Below, piece by piece: positions 42,165 to 50,729 of a DNA stretch of 64,000 bases; the first letter of the stretch is position 1, and every line of letters starts with the position of its first letter. The translations under genes and the position numbers were made by a program. The notes under the pieces are model-generated. The model was not told where the DNA came from. It did not search any database and worked only from the letters and a program-made list of their open reading frames with translations. This stretch comes from SZUA-547 sp963669265 (lineage in GTDB: Bacteria > Pseudomonadota > Alphaproteobacteria > Rhodobacterales > Rhodobacteraceae). The stretch is taken from the NCBI GenBank assembly GCA_963669265.1, contig OY769916.1:806001-870000 (forward strand), written 5' to 3'.

Positions 42165-42998
42165 TCAGCCCTTACGGATGCGCAGCATGCGGTCGAGCAT
42201 GATGGCCACCACAACGATGATGAAGCCGCTCTCGAACCCGAGCGCGGTGTTGACTTGATTGAGCGCCCGGACGACCGGCACGCCCAGCCCGTCGGCGCCG
42301 ACCAAAGCCGCGATCACGACCATGGAGAGCGACAGCATGATGGTCTGGTTGAGCCCCGCCATGATCTGCGGCAGGGCGTAGGGCAGCTCCACCTTGACCA
42401 GCTTCTGGCGCGGCGTGGCGCCGAACGCCTCGGCCGCCTCCAGCAGCGGCGTCGGCGTGGTGGAAACGCCCAGATAGGTCAGACGGATCGGCGCCGGGAC
42501 GACGAAGATCACCGTGGCGATCAGGCCGGGCACCATGCCGATGCCGAAGAAGACGATCGCCGGGATCAGATAGACGAAGGTCGGCAGCGTCTGCATCAGG
42601 TCGAGGATCGGCTGCATGAACTGGTAGAGCTTGGGCCGGTGCGCCGCGGCGATCCCGATCGGCACGCCAATCGCCATGCAGACGATGCAGGCCGACATCA
42701 CCAGCGTCAGGCTCTCGGTCGTCTCCTCCCAGTAATCCTGATTCAGGATAAAGAGGAAGCTGAGCGCCACCAGCAGGCAGATCTTCCAGCTCTTTTGCAG
42801 GAACCATGTCAGCGCCACGAACAGCGCGACGATGATCAGCGGGTGCGGCGTCTGCAATAGCCACAGAAGGCCGTCGATCAACCCTTCCATGGCGAAGGCG
42901 AGCCCGTCGAAAAACCAGGCGCCATGCTCCTGCAGCCCGTCAAAGAACCCCTTGGCCCATTTGCCGATCGGGATCTTGTTGTCCGTCAGCCATTCCAT
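42165..42998 (-). CDS. choW: Choline ABC importer permease
   Basis: A 277-residue permease of the ProW/OpuAB type with about six membrane helices after a short amphipathic N-terminus (MEWLTDNKIPIGKW). The coupling region is EAAEAFGATPRQKLVKVELPYALPQIMAGLNQ, characteristic of quaternary-amine permeases. It works as a homodimer with ChoV. AAAGG lies upstream of ATG 42998. It follows choX after 55 bp. Confidence 0.93.
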   Translation of the reverse strand: MEWLTDNKIPIGKWAKGFFDGLQEHGAWFFDGLAFAMEGLIDGLLWLLQTPHPLIIVALFVALTWFLQKSWKICLLVALSFLFILNQDYWEETTESLTLVMSACIVCMAIGVPIGIAAAHRPKLYQFMQPILDLMQTLPTFVYLIPAIVFFGIGMVPGLIATVIFVVPAPIRLTYLGVSTTPTPLLEAAEAFGATPRQKLVKVELPYALPQIMAGLNQTIMLSLSMVVIAALVGADGLGVPVVRALNQVNTALGFESGFIIVVVAIMLDRMLRIRKG

Positions 42999-43053
42999 GG
43001 CGTCGACCTTTCAAGCAATGCGGCCGCCGGGCGTTCGACCGGCGGCCAGCGCA

Positions 43054-43986
43054 TCAAAGATCGAGCTCGGATTTGACCGCGGCCAGCCCGTCGCCGCCAT
43101 CCTTTGTGGTCACGCCTGCGAGCCAGGCGTCGAGCACGCCACCGTTTGCCTTCAACCACGCCTCGGCCGCGTCCTCCGGGTCTTCTCCGTCATTCAGGAT
43201 CGCGCCCATGATCTCGTTCTCCATCGCCAGAGAGAACTTGAGATTGCCCAACAGCTTGCCAACGTTCGGGCACTCGGCGACATAGCCCTTGCGGGTGTTG
43301 GTGTAGACCGTCGCGCCGCCGAAATCCGGACCGAAAAAGTCGTCGCCGCCGCTCAGATAGGTGAGCTCGAAATTGGCGTTCATCGGGTGCGGCTCCCATC
43401 CGAGGAACACGACCGGCTCGTCCCGCTTCACCGCCCGCGCGACCTGCGCCAGCATGCCCTGCTCCGAGCTTTCGGCGACTTCGAACCCGCCGAGGCCGAA
43501 CGCGTCTTTCTCGATCATGTCGAGGATCAGCCGGTTGCCGTCATTCCCCGGCTCGATGCCGTAGATCTTGCCGTCGAGCGCGTCCTTGTGCTTGGCGATG
43601 TCGGCGAAATCCGTGATGCCGAGATCGGCCGCCGGCTTGTTGACCGCCAGCGTGTATTTCGCGCCTTCGAGGTTCTCGCGCAGCGTCTCGACCGAGCCGT
43701 CCTCGCGATAGGCGGCGATATCGCCCTCCATCGTGGGCATCCAGTTGCCGAGAAAGACATCGACGTCGCCCGACTTCATCGAAGCGTAAGTCACCGGCAC
43801 CGAGAGAATCTTGATATCGGTCTCATATCCCAGCGCCTTGAGCACGGTCGTGGTCGCCGCTGTGGTCGCGGTGATGTCGGTCCAGCCCACGTCCGAGAAC
43901 GTGACCTCATCGCATTGCGCCATGGCTGTTCCGCTGGCCGCGGCCAGCGCCACAAAACCCACAAGTGCCGATTTAAGTATTCTCAT
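43054..43986 (-). CDS. choX: Choline-binding periplasmic protein
   Basis: A 310-residue OpuAC-type binding protein with a signal peptide ending at about residue 23 (SGTAMA before QCDEVTFSDVGW). TDITATTAATTTVLKALGY, VFLGNWMPTMEGD, VFLGWEPHPMN and the two-cysteine pattern resemble ChoX of rhizobia, which binds choline and acetylcholine through aromatic residues. ATG 43986 follows AGGGAG. It is first in the choXWV-betCBA operon. No betI-like repressor gene is adjacent. Confidence 0.92.
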   Translation of the reverse strand: MRILKSALVGFVALAAASGTAMAQCDEVTFSDVGWTDITATTAATTTVLKALGYETDIKILSVPVTYASMKSGDVDVFLGNWMPTMEGDIAAYREDGSVETLRENLEGAKYTLAVNKPAADLGITDFADIAKHKDALDGKIYGIEPGNDGNRLILDMIEKDAFGLGGFEVAESSEQGMLAQVARAVKRDEPVVFLGWEPHPMNANFELTYLSGGDDFFGPDFGGATVYTNTRKGYVAECPNVGKLLGNLKFSLAMENEIMGAILNDGEDPEDAAEAWLKANGGVLDAWLAGVTTKDGGDGLAAVKSELDL

Positions 43987-44147
43987 TCTGCGCTCCCTGA
44001 TTGCTGGCCGTTCCGTTCGGACCTTTGGTTGTTAGCAATAACAGAGCAGGGAGAATTTCCAAGGCTCACGGGCGCGCGTGCGACGTTGGACGCATTCGAA
44101 CTGGGTAATCCTGAAGACGCGATAGGCGAATTCGGGCCTCCATTCGT

Positions 44148-44447
44148 TCAGCCGTTCGCGTCGCTGTCACCCTCCCGGCGCTCTTGCCGTCCATCTTGTT
44201 TGCAATTGCGTTTGTCTTTGCCGACCGCGCCCTCGTCTTGGCGACAATCCTGTCGGTCGCCACGACGGTCGCCCCGATTGTCTTGCCGCCCCCCGCGGCG
44301 ATCATTGCGACGCTCCATGCCCTGGGTCTGCGCCAATTGCACAGCGCCGGCCGCCGGCGCTTCCGCGGGCCAAGAGAAGACGACCAGTGAAAGCGGAACA
44401 ACCCATCGCCAATGGCCGATAGAGTGCTTCATTGCGCTTTTGATCAT
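44148..44447 (-). CDS. Small secreted Arg/Asp/Gln-rich protein
   Basis: A 99-residue protein of unknown function. A hydrophobic signal segment (VVPLSLVVFSWPAEAPAA) precedes a mature part of about 60 residues built of charged low-complexity units such as RRNDRRGGRQDNRGDRRG and RQDCRQDEGAVGKDKRNCKQ. Two cysteines in that part could form a disulfide. Similar short Arg/Asp-rich periplasmic proteins occur in alphaproteobacteria, but I know no function. ATG 44447 has GAGGA upstream; ATG 44432 is an alternative. Its low-complexity composition makes reading-frame evidence weaker than for its neighbours. Confidence 0.55.
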   Translation of the reverse strand: MIKSAMKHSIGHWRWVVPLSLVVFSWPAEAPAAGAVQLAQTQGMERRNDRRGGRQDNRGDRRGDRQDCRQDEGAVGKDKRNCKQDGRQERREGDSDANG

Positions 44448-44555
44448 CGCTCGGGTCCTCAATCGTCTTTCTCTTGGGATATCTTATGCGGCAAGTCAGA
44501 GCGACTGGGCAAGCTGAGAGGTGAGGTCATGGCCCTTTGTCGTCAAGGAAATCAA

Positions 44556-45941
44556 CTAAGATCGGCCCCTCGCCGCATCGACAAGCGCGCTGTTGACCTC
44601 TTCAAGCGACAAGAGACCCTTTCTGATTGCAGCGTCGATGAAGCGTTCGTCAGATTGCTCCGCCTCCTTCACGATTTTGGAGACCGAGGCGTAACCGAGT
44701 TTCGGCACGAAAACAGTCGCGAGGGCGGATGAGCCCAGCAAATTCTCCATCGCCCTTTCCTCCGCCGCCTCAATTCCAGCGATACACTTGTCGGCGAAGA
44801 TCCGGCTTCCTCGCGTTAGCAGGTCCATACTGTCAAACATGCGTGAGGCGATCACCGGCTCGAAGTGATTGATCTCGAGCTGGCCGCCCAGCGAGGCCAG
44901 CGAAACCGCCGCATCGTTTCCGACCACCGCGTAAGTCACTTGCTGCATCATCATCGGCAGCACCGGGTTGACCTTGCCGGGCATGATCGAGGAGCCGGGC
45001 TGGACCGCCGGCAGCCTGATCTCGCCGATGCCGGATTTGGCGCCGGACGACAATATGATCAGGTCGAGGCTGATCTTGCCGATCACTTCCGCGGCGATAC
45101 GGATCTCAGACGAAACGCGCGCGAAGGTGTCCGAATTTTGCATGCCGTCGAACGGATTCGCGGCGGGTCGAACCGCCAAACCCAGATCACCCGAAAGGTG
45201 GCGATAAACCGCGTCCCGATAGCCTGGCTGGGCGCCGAGCCCGGTGCCGATCGCGGTGCCGCCCAATGGCAACTCCAGAAGATCCGACACCGAATTGCGG
45301 ATCTTACCGCGCGCGCGGTACATCGCGCCGGCGTAGCCGCTGAATTCCTGGCCAAGCGTCATCGGCTGGGCGGCTTGCATGCAGGTGCGCCCGATCTTCA
45401 GGATATGGGAAAACTCTTCCGCCTTCGCCTGAAGCGCGTCGGCCACGTGTTCGATGGAGGCGACCAGCGCATCGGATTTTTGAATGACCGCGAGTTTGAC
45501 CGCCGACGGAACCACGTCGTTGGTGGATTGACCGCAATTCACGTGATCGTTCGGATGAAGAAGCGCGTACTGACCGACTCCCCGGCCCAGAATCTGAAGC
45601 GCGCGGTTCGTGATCACTTCATTGGCGTTCATGTTGATCGAGGTGCCGCCCGATCCTTCAAGAAGATCGACCACGAACTGCTCGTGATGCGCGCCGGCGA
45701 GAATTTCGTCGCACGCCGCGACAATAGCTGAGGATTGATTAGCGCCTATCGCTCCGATCTCGCCATTGGCTTTCGCCGCAGCCCTTTTAATCGCGACGAG
45801 GGCGCAGACGAATGCGGGTTCCGCGCCGATCTTGCGCGGCGAGATGTCGAAATTTTCGATACCACGCAATGTGTTGACGCCATAGAGCGCATCGTCGGGC
45901 AATTCGCGTTGACCGATGCTGTCGACCTCGAAACGGGACAT
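44556..45941 (-). CDS. Aspartase/fumarase-superfamily lyase (aspartate ammonia-lyase or related C-N lyase)
   Basis: A 461-residue member of the aspartase/fumarase superfamily. Conserved regions are GGTSINMNANEVI, HPNDHVNCGQSTNDVVPS, GRTCMQAAQPMTLGQEF, and the signature GSSIMPGKVNPV. Typical aspartase deaminates L-aspartate to fumarate. The signature has Gly where enteric AspA has Ala (MPAKVNPV), and the C-terminus is shorter than in AspA. It follows a polar amino acid importer with a 104-bp gap and the same direction, so aspartate or an N-substituted aspartate could be the imported substrate. Related lyases act on iminodisuccinate. GGAG lies 11 bp ahead of ATG 45941. Confidence 0.82.
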   Translation of the reverse strand: MSRFEVDSIGQRELPDDALYGVNTLRGIENFDISPRKIGAEPAFVCALVAIKRAAAKANGEIGAIGANQSSAIVAACDEILAGAHHEQFVVDLLEGSGGTSINMNANEVITNRALQILGRGVGQYALLHPNDHVNCGQSTNDVVPSAVKLAVIQKSDALVASIEHVADALQAKAEEFSHILKIGRTCMQAAQPMTLGQEFSGYAGAMYRARGKIRNSVSDLLELPLGGTAIGTGLGAQPGYRDAVYRHLSGDLGLAVRPAANPFDGMQNSDTFARVSSEIRIAAEVIGKISLDLIILSSGAKSGIGEIRLPAVQPGSSIMPGKVNPVLPMMMQQVTYAVVGNDAAVSLASLGGQLEINHFEPVIASRMFDSMDLLTRGSRIFADKCIAGIEAAEERAMENLLGSSALATVFVPKLGYASVSKIVKEAEQSDERFIDAAIRKGLLSLEEVNSALVDAARGRS

Positions 45942-45975
45942 AGGATCGGATCTCCAAGGGTGGCTGTTAGATGCA

Positions 45976-46017
45976 GGTCACGCGCGCGCTGGCGGTCGCA
46001 CCGGCCGCGCGTGAACC
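45976..46017 (-). terminator. GC-rich stem-loop between importer ATPase and lyase genes
   Basis: GGTCACGCGC (45976-45985) pairs with GCGCGTGAACC (46007-46017) with one bulged base. There is no T-run on the minus strand. It could reduce read-through into, or set the 5' end of, the lyase mRNA. Confidence 0.4.
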
Positions 46018-46045
46018 ACTTTGAGTTAAGACTAGAGGACGCGCG

Positions 46046-46792
46046 TCAGAGAATCTGACTCAGGAACTCCTTGGTGCGCGGGTCCTGCGCATTGTCAAAG
46101 AAGGTGTCGGGCGGGCCGTGCTCAACGATGACGCCACGGTCGGTGAAGTAGATATGATCCGCCACTTCGCGCGCGAATCCCATCTCATGCGTCACCAGAA
46201 TGCAGGTCATGCCGTCCTGAGCCAGATCCTTGATCGTCACCAGCACTTCCTTCACCGTCTCCGGGTCGAGCGCGGCTGTAACCTCGTCAAACAACATCAC
46301 ATCCGGGTTCATCGCCAGACTGCGCGCGATCGCGACGCGCTGTTGTTGTCCGCCGGACAGCTCGCCGGGATAGCTGTCCTCTTTGCCCTGCAGGCGCACT
46401 TTGGCGAGCAGCTTGCGCGCGCGTTCCTCAACCTCTTTCTTGTCCTCCTTCAAGACCAGAACCGGCGCCATCATCACGTTCTGAAGCGCGGTCTTATGGG
46501 GAAAAAGATTGTATTGCTGGAACACCATCCCGACTTTTTTGCGCAGTTCCAGCTTGTTCAAGTCGGGCGTGTGCACCTCTTGACCCTCGACCGTAATCGA
46601 GCCGTCCTGAATGTCGTTAAGCGCGTTGATACAGCGGATCAGGGTCGACTTGCCTGATCCGGACGGGCCGATGATGCAGATCACCTCGCCCTTCATCACG
46701 TCCATCGATACGCCCTTGAGAACCTCCAGCGTTCCGAAGCTCTTGCGCACATCCTTGATCGAGACGATCGGTTGGTCAGAATTCCATGACAT
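46046..46792 (-). CDS. Polar amino acid ABC importer ATP-binding subunit (GlnQ type)
   Basis: A 248-residue ATPase of the polar amino acid transport family. Walker A GPSGSGKSTLIRCIN, MVFQQYNLFPHKTALQNVMMAPV, LSGGQQQRVAIARSLAMNPDVMLFDE (motifs read separately), and VTHEMGFAREVAD are all present. The start MSWNSDQP at 46792 has GAGGAG upstream; the much longer open frame to 47596 is an out-of-frame reading of the permease gene. It is the motor for the two permeases and the binding protein encoded upstream. Confidence 0.93.
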   Translation of the reverse strand: MSWNSDQPIVSIKDVRKSFGTLEVLKGVSMDVMKGEVICIIGPSGSGKSTLIRCINALNDIQDGSITVEGQEVHTPDLNKLELRKKVGMVFQQYNLFPHKTALQNVMMAPVLVLKEDKKEVEERARKLLAKVRLQGKEDSYPGELSGGQQQRVAIARSLAMNPDVMLFDEVTAALDPETVKEVLVTIKDLAQDGMTCILVTHEMGFAREVADHIYFTDRGVIVEHGPPDTFFDNAQDPRTKEFLSQIL

Positions 46793-46803
46793 CGGGATTC
46801 TCC

Positions 46804-47697
46804 TCAGAGTTTCAGCGCGAACCGCTTCTCCAGCCGCACCGTCAGGCGCGCAATCGGGTAGCAGTAGGCGAAAAAGATGATCAGCACGAAGCCATAGAAC
46901 GGCACGAGCAATTCGGGTTGGTTGTCTTCGGCCTCGATGGCCTGACGAGTGAGGTTCAGCACCTCCTCGACGCCCAAAATCGAGACGATCGGGGTGGCCA
47001 TGGTGAGGATCGCGTACCAGTTCATCCAGGGCGGGATCATCCGCTTGATGCATTGCGGCAGGATGATCTGAAACAGCGTCTGCCGACGGGTGAAGGCGAG
47101 GCTTTCCGATGCCTCCCATTGCGCGGTGGGCACAGAGGCGATGGCGCCGCGCACGATCTCGGAGATATTCGCCATGACCGGCAGGCTGAGACCGATCACC
47201 GCTTTCATCCAGTCCGGCACGGGAATGATCACGTCGCCGATCACAATCTCGAACGGGAAGGACAGCATCACGATGAACAGCAACACCAGCCAGGGCGAAT
47301 TGCGGAATGTCTGCGTGGTCGCCCAGCTCGTCTTGGCGATAAACTTGTTTGGCGAGATCTGACCAAGGCCCAGAAACACGCCCAATACCGTGCCGATCGC
47401 CATCGACAGGAAGCTGATGAGAATGGTGAATGTGAAGCCGCTGAACACGAGGAACGGCATCCATCGCACCAACGCGTCGAACGCCTGAGCGATCGTGTAG
47501 CCGCCGTTCTGCGCCATCGCGCTCATCGGCCAGGCGAGTCCAAAGATCACGAGGATGAAGGGCGCCCAGCGGGGCATTCCCGCCATCCATCGGCAAAACC
47601 CGATTTCGCTGGGCTCGGCGTATAGTCTGCGATGCGAGTGCAGAACGGGAAGATCGGTCGAGGCGGGCGCCGAGACGCCAGGGATTGCATGAGTCAT
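46804..47697 (-). CDS. Polar amino acid ABC importer permease (second)
   Basis: A 297-residue HisM/GlnP-family permease. A long N-terminal tail and a first hydrophobic segment (about 45-63) precede the usual core, with QTFRNSPWLVLLFIV and the coupling loop SESLAFTRRQTLFQIILPQ. ATG 47697 follows GGAGGG; an ATG at 47712 would overlap the preceding permease gene. It pairs with the permease encoded 4 bp upstream to form a heterodimer. Confidence 0.9.
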   Translation of the reverse strand: MTHAIPGVSAPASTDLPVLHSHRRLYAEPSEIGFCRWMAGMPRWAPFILVIFGLAWPMSAMAQNGGYTIAQAFDALVRWMPFLVFSGFTFTILISFLSMAIGTVLGVFLGLGQISPNKFIAKTSWATTQTFRNSPWLVLLFIVMLSFPFEIVIGDVIIPVPDWMKAVIGLSLPVMANISEIVRGAIASVPTAQWEASESLAFTRRQTLFQIILPQCIKRMIPPWMNWYAILTMATPIVSILGVEEVLNLTRQAIEAEDNQPELLVPFYGFVLIIFFAYCYPIARLTVRLEKRFALKL

Positions 47698-47701
47698 CGC
47701 C

Positions 47702-48457
47702 CTACCCTCCATAGCCGGGGATGCGCATCGACCGCTCCCACTTGTTCATGCCGAGCACCACGACCCCGACCAGAAGCAGGTAAGAGATGAACAGCAGCAC
47801 CATCATGGGGTTCTGAGCGGACGGGTAGTCGTTCCAGATCGTCACCGACTGATAGAGCAGCTCGGGCACCGCGATGACGAAGGCCTGCGTCGTGGTTTTC
47901 ACCAGGTTGACGAGGTTGTTGTTCAACGCCGGGATCGACACCCTCAAGGCCAACGGCAGAACGATATAAGTGTAAGTTTGGAGTCGTGTGAAACCGAGGG
48001 CTTCCGCGGCCTCTTGAGTGGACTCAGGGACGGCCTCCACGCCCGCGCGAAAAATCTCAACATTAAAGGCGCCCGCGAAGAATGAGAGCGAGATGATCGC
48101 CCAACCGACCTGAGAAATGATCGGCACTTCCAGCCAGCCGTCTAGCGAATAGGTCGGTGTGAACCGGCCAAGCGCGAAATAGAAAAACAGAAGCTGCACG
48201 AAAGGCGGCGTGTTGCGGAAAAACTGGATGTAACCGGCGACGATGGCCCGCAAGACCGCGCTGCGCGCGCCTTGCATCCCGGCGCCGATAATTCCGATGA
48301 TCACGCTGAAGAACACGCAAACCACCGACAGTTTAATCGTCATCCAGACGCCGCTGACGACCTTGTTCCACTGGCTTTCTTCATACAGGAAGATGAAATT
48401 CCAGGTTGGATACTGGCTCGCCAGTTCGCGAAAGAACTCGTCAAGCGCTCCAAACAT
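47702..48457 (-). CDS. Polar amino acid ABC importer permease (first)
   Basis: A 251-residue HisQ-type permease. QFFRNTPPFVQLLFFYFALG is the family signature region, and the coupling loop is QEAAEALGFTRLQTYTYIVLPLALR. ATG 48457 is preceded by GGGGGAG. It follows the binding-protein gene after 65 bp that contain a stem-loop. Hydrophobic profile fits four or five membrane helices. Confidence 0.92.
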   Translation of the reverse strand: MFGALDEFFRELASQYPTWNFIFLYEESQWNKVVSGVWMTIKLSVVCVFFSVIIGIIGAGMQGARSAVLRAIVAGYIQFFRNTPPFVQLLFFYFALGRFTPTYSLDGWLEVPIISQVGWAIISLSFFAGAFNVEIFRAGVEAVPESTQEAAEALGFTRLQTYTYIVLPLALRVSIPALNNNLVNLVKTTTQAFVIAVPELLYQSVTIWNDYPSAQNPMMVLLFISYLLLVGVVVLGMNKWERSMRIPGYGG

Positions 48458-48484
48458 CGTGAAGCTCCCCCCAAATGATGGTTC

Positions 48485-48508
48485 GGGCGACCCAAATGCG
48501 GGCCGCCC
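48485..48508 (-). terminator. Stem-loop after the amino acid binding-protein gene
   Basis: GGGCG-A-CCC at 48485-48493 pairs with GGG-C-CGCCC at 48500-48508 around AAATGC, with one mismatch. It lies 15 bp after the binding-protein stop and no T-run follows on the minus strand, so it more likely protects the upstream mRNA than terminates fully. Confidence 0.45.
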
Positions 48509-48522
48509 ATTTTCTTTTTTGG

Positions 48523-49353
48523 TTATTCAGCGAGCCAGTCTTTGAAGCGCTCGTTTTGGGCGGCCAGATACGCCGTCGGCTGAATGCCCCATTTCTTCTC
48601 GAGCTCAACCAACGCCCCGCTGCTGTGCCAGTTGTACTGAATGCCCGACATAAAGTGGCCGAACACGCAGTTCTGCTCCGCTTTCGGGACCGCCAGCGCC
48701 CACGGATTGTCGTCTTCGGTCGGCATCGGCATCTCAAAGTCGTCCCAGTTTCCGGACGCGAGATCGGCCATGATGGAGCTGTCGTCATAGACGAAACCGA
48801 TGCATTTCTTGTCGCGCAGCGCCTGCTTGGCTTCGGCGTTGCCCGTGAAAGCGATGATTTCCGCTCCATAGCGCTCTTCGACATTCTTGTTGTAGAACGC
48901 GCCCTGCTTTCCGCAGACCGGCTTGCCGCGCACTTGCTCCCACTCGGTGAACTTCAGCGCCTTGGGCGCCAGCAGGTTGGTGCCGGACGTGTAGTAGTTC
49001 GGCCCCACGATCCCGACGATCTCTCGCCGGTCGGCGCGGTCGGACATGGTGGCGATCATCAGGTCGATCTTGCCCTGCTCTAAAAACTGCATGCGGTTTG
49101 AGGATTGCACGGCGACGGTTTCAAGCTCGACGCCCATCGCATCGGCGACGCTCTGCGCCATGTCGATTTCCATGCCGACCAGATTGCCGTCCTGGTCCCG
49201 ATACCCCCAGGGCTTATAGTCGGCCTTGACGCCGACGACGACCTTGCCCCGCTCCATCACCTTGTTCCAGGTGTCGTTCGTACAGGCTGCGAAAGCCGAA
49301 GTGGCTTGCGCTGACAGCGCCAATGCGGCCGTGGTCGCGATGAGTTTTTTCAT
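48523..49353 (-). CDS. Polar amino acid ABC importer periplasmic binding protein
   Basis: A 276-residue family 3 solute-binding protein. The signal peptide is about 22 residues, ending ATSAFA before ACTNDTW. GKVVVGVKADYKPWGYRDQDGNLVG is the conserved first lobe, then DLMIATMSDRADRREIVGI. Four or more cysteines in the mature part suggest disulfides. Its start ATG 49353 overlaps the stop of the MmgE/PrpD gene (ATGA), and AGGGAG is upstream. This coupling implies that the imported compound is a substrate of the upstream enzymes. Ligand class is probably an amino acid or an N-substituted acidic amino acid. Confidence 0.9.
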   Translation of the reverse strand: MKKLIATTAALALSAQATSAFAACTNDTWNKVMERGKVVVGVKADYKPWGYRDQDGNLVGMEIDMAQSVADAMGVELETVAVQSSNRMQFLEQGKIDLMIATMSDRADRREIVGIVGPNYYTSGTNLLAPKALKFTEWEQVRGKPVCGKQGAFYNKNVEERYGAEIIAFTGNAEAKQALRDKKCIGFVYDDSSIMADLASGNWDDFEMPMPTEDDNPWALAVPKAEQNCVFGHFMSGIQYNWHSSGALVELEKKWGIQPTAYLAAQNERFKDWLAE

Positions 49354-50729
49354 GTCAGTCTCCCTTGTTGTGACAGTTTCTCGGATCCGTTTGGCCCGAG
49401 AACGTTTTGGGCCAGTTGAAGCAGATTGGCCTGGGTGGTCTCCTCGCCGATGCTGGCGGCGCCAGCGAAGCGCAGGCAGTCGGCGAACTTGGTCTGAATC
49501 TCCGCGTTGCTGAGCGGTCGGCCCGGCATGCCCAACGCCTCGCCGCAAAAACCTTCGATATGTCTCCCGTTTCGCAACGTGAGCTTCAGCCGGGCGCTTT
49601 CCGGATGCCGTGTCCGAGCCTCTTTGGTCGAGAGGTCCGACGCGACCGTGGTCGTCACCCTTTCCATCAGCGCCGTCTTCTCTTCGGACGCGATTTGTGG
49701 CGGCGACAGGTCCTCCAAGCGAACCCGCCCGTGGAGCGTCGCGCAGGCAATCGCGTAGGGCAAGCTGAACTGGGCCTCAGCCGGGCCGAGAGGTCTCGGA
49801 TAGATCAGGCTCACATCCACCAGCTTCGGGATTTCCGCCTCTATCCGTGTGATCTCGCTGGGCGTAGCATCGGCCTCGCGCATCAAATTCGCCATCAACT
49901 CGATGGCGGCGTGAGCGGCCGAGCAGACCGGGTTGGTCTTGAATAACAGCCCGGGATCGACCAGACGCCAGCGCGCGCCCAGCGTCTCCGCTTCGGCAAG
50001 TTCGGCCTCGCCGTCATTCAGGAGGGCGCGAAATCCTCGGTCATCCTCGAACGCACCCGCCGGACCGGAGACGCCAAGTTTCGCCGCGCGGGCGAATCCG
50101 ATGGCGCGCCGCGCGGCGTCGCCTACCAGAAACGGCTTCCCGCCCGTGCCAAACACCGACTTGCCGCCACTGGCGGAGGAAAGCGCCAGACCGAGCGCGT
50201 GCGTGGTTTGCTCGGCTGTCAATCCGAGCAGTCGCGCGGCGGCGGCCGTCGCCCCGACAAGTCCAAAGGTGACCGTGCTCCACCACCCGCGGAAATAGTG
50301 TTGGTGCGTACAGATGTCAGCCAAGACGTAAGTGACCTCTGAAGCGGCGATGAACGCGGTCAGCATGTCCCGTTCGCTCGCGCCTGTCTCCTCGGTCAAG
50401 GCCAGCGCAGCAGGCAAGATCACAGCCGATCCATGCATGATACCTGTATAGCTGGTGTCGTCGAAATCCCAAGCATGGGCGGCGACGCCATTGATCATTG
50501 CTGCGGTTTCCGCGTCGTTCAAATGCCCGCCAACCGTCGTGCACGCGCCTGCGGCTGAGGGCCAGCCGTTAATGAGCTTTTCGACAGTTGAGTGACGCCG
50601 GCCGGCGGCCATGACGCCAATCGTGTCGTATATCGCCCGGCGGGCCGCACGCTGAACGTCGGGTGGCGGATCGAACGGCCCGAGGCCGACCGCCCACTCG
50701 GCGAGGATTTGTGCAAGCGGCCGCGTCAT
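49350..50729 (-). CDS. MmgE/PrpD-family protein (epimerase or dehydratase)
   Basis: A 459-residue MmgE/PrpD protein with the N-terminal helical domain (RAIYDTIGVMAAGRRHS, INGVAAHAWDFDDTSYTGIMHGS) and the smaller alpha/beta domain towards the C-terminus. The family includes 2-methylcitrate dehydratase, cis-aconitate decarboxylase and iminodisuccinate epimerase. No propionate genes are near. Its start overlaps soxG and its stop overlaps the amino acid binding-protein gene, both as ATGA. Given an aspartase-family lyase at the end of the same run, an epimerase acting on an N-substituted aspartate is a reasonable hypothesis, not a demonstrated function. Confidence 0.85.
   Translation of the reverse strand: MTRPLAQILAEWAVGLGPFDPPPDVQRAARRAIYDTIGVMAAGRRHSTVEKLINGWPSAAGACTTVGGHLNDAETAAMINGVAAHAWDFDDTSYTGIMHGSAVILPAALALTEETGASERDMLTAFIAASEVTYVLADICTHQHYFRGWWSTVTFGLVGATAAAARLLGLTAEQTTHALGLALSSASGGKSVFGTGGKPFLVGDAARRAIGFARAAKLGVSGPAGAFEDDRGFRALLNDGEAELAEAETLGARWRLVDPGLLFKTNPVCSAAHAAIELMANLMREADATPSEITRIEAEIPKLVDVSLIYPRPLGPAEAQFSLPYAIACATLHGRVRLEDLSPPQIASEEKTALMERVTTTVASDLSTKEARTRHPESARLKLTLRNGRHIEGFCGEALGMPGRPLSNAEIQTKFADCLRFAGAASIGEETTQANLLQLAQNVLGPNGSEKLSQQGRLT

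Noticed and set aside
42832..44517. 561-residue open frame on the plus strand opposite choX and choW
   Set aside because: Mirror frame of real minus-strand genes with no recognisable domains or ribosome site.
46793..47596. Long in-frame extension upstream of the amino acid ABC ATPase
   Set aside because: It overlaps the permease gene in another frame, its residues are Arg/His/Asp-rich without family similarity, and the ATPase has its own ATG and GAGGAG site at 46792.
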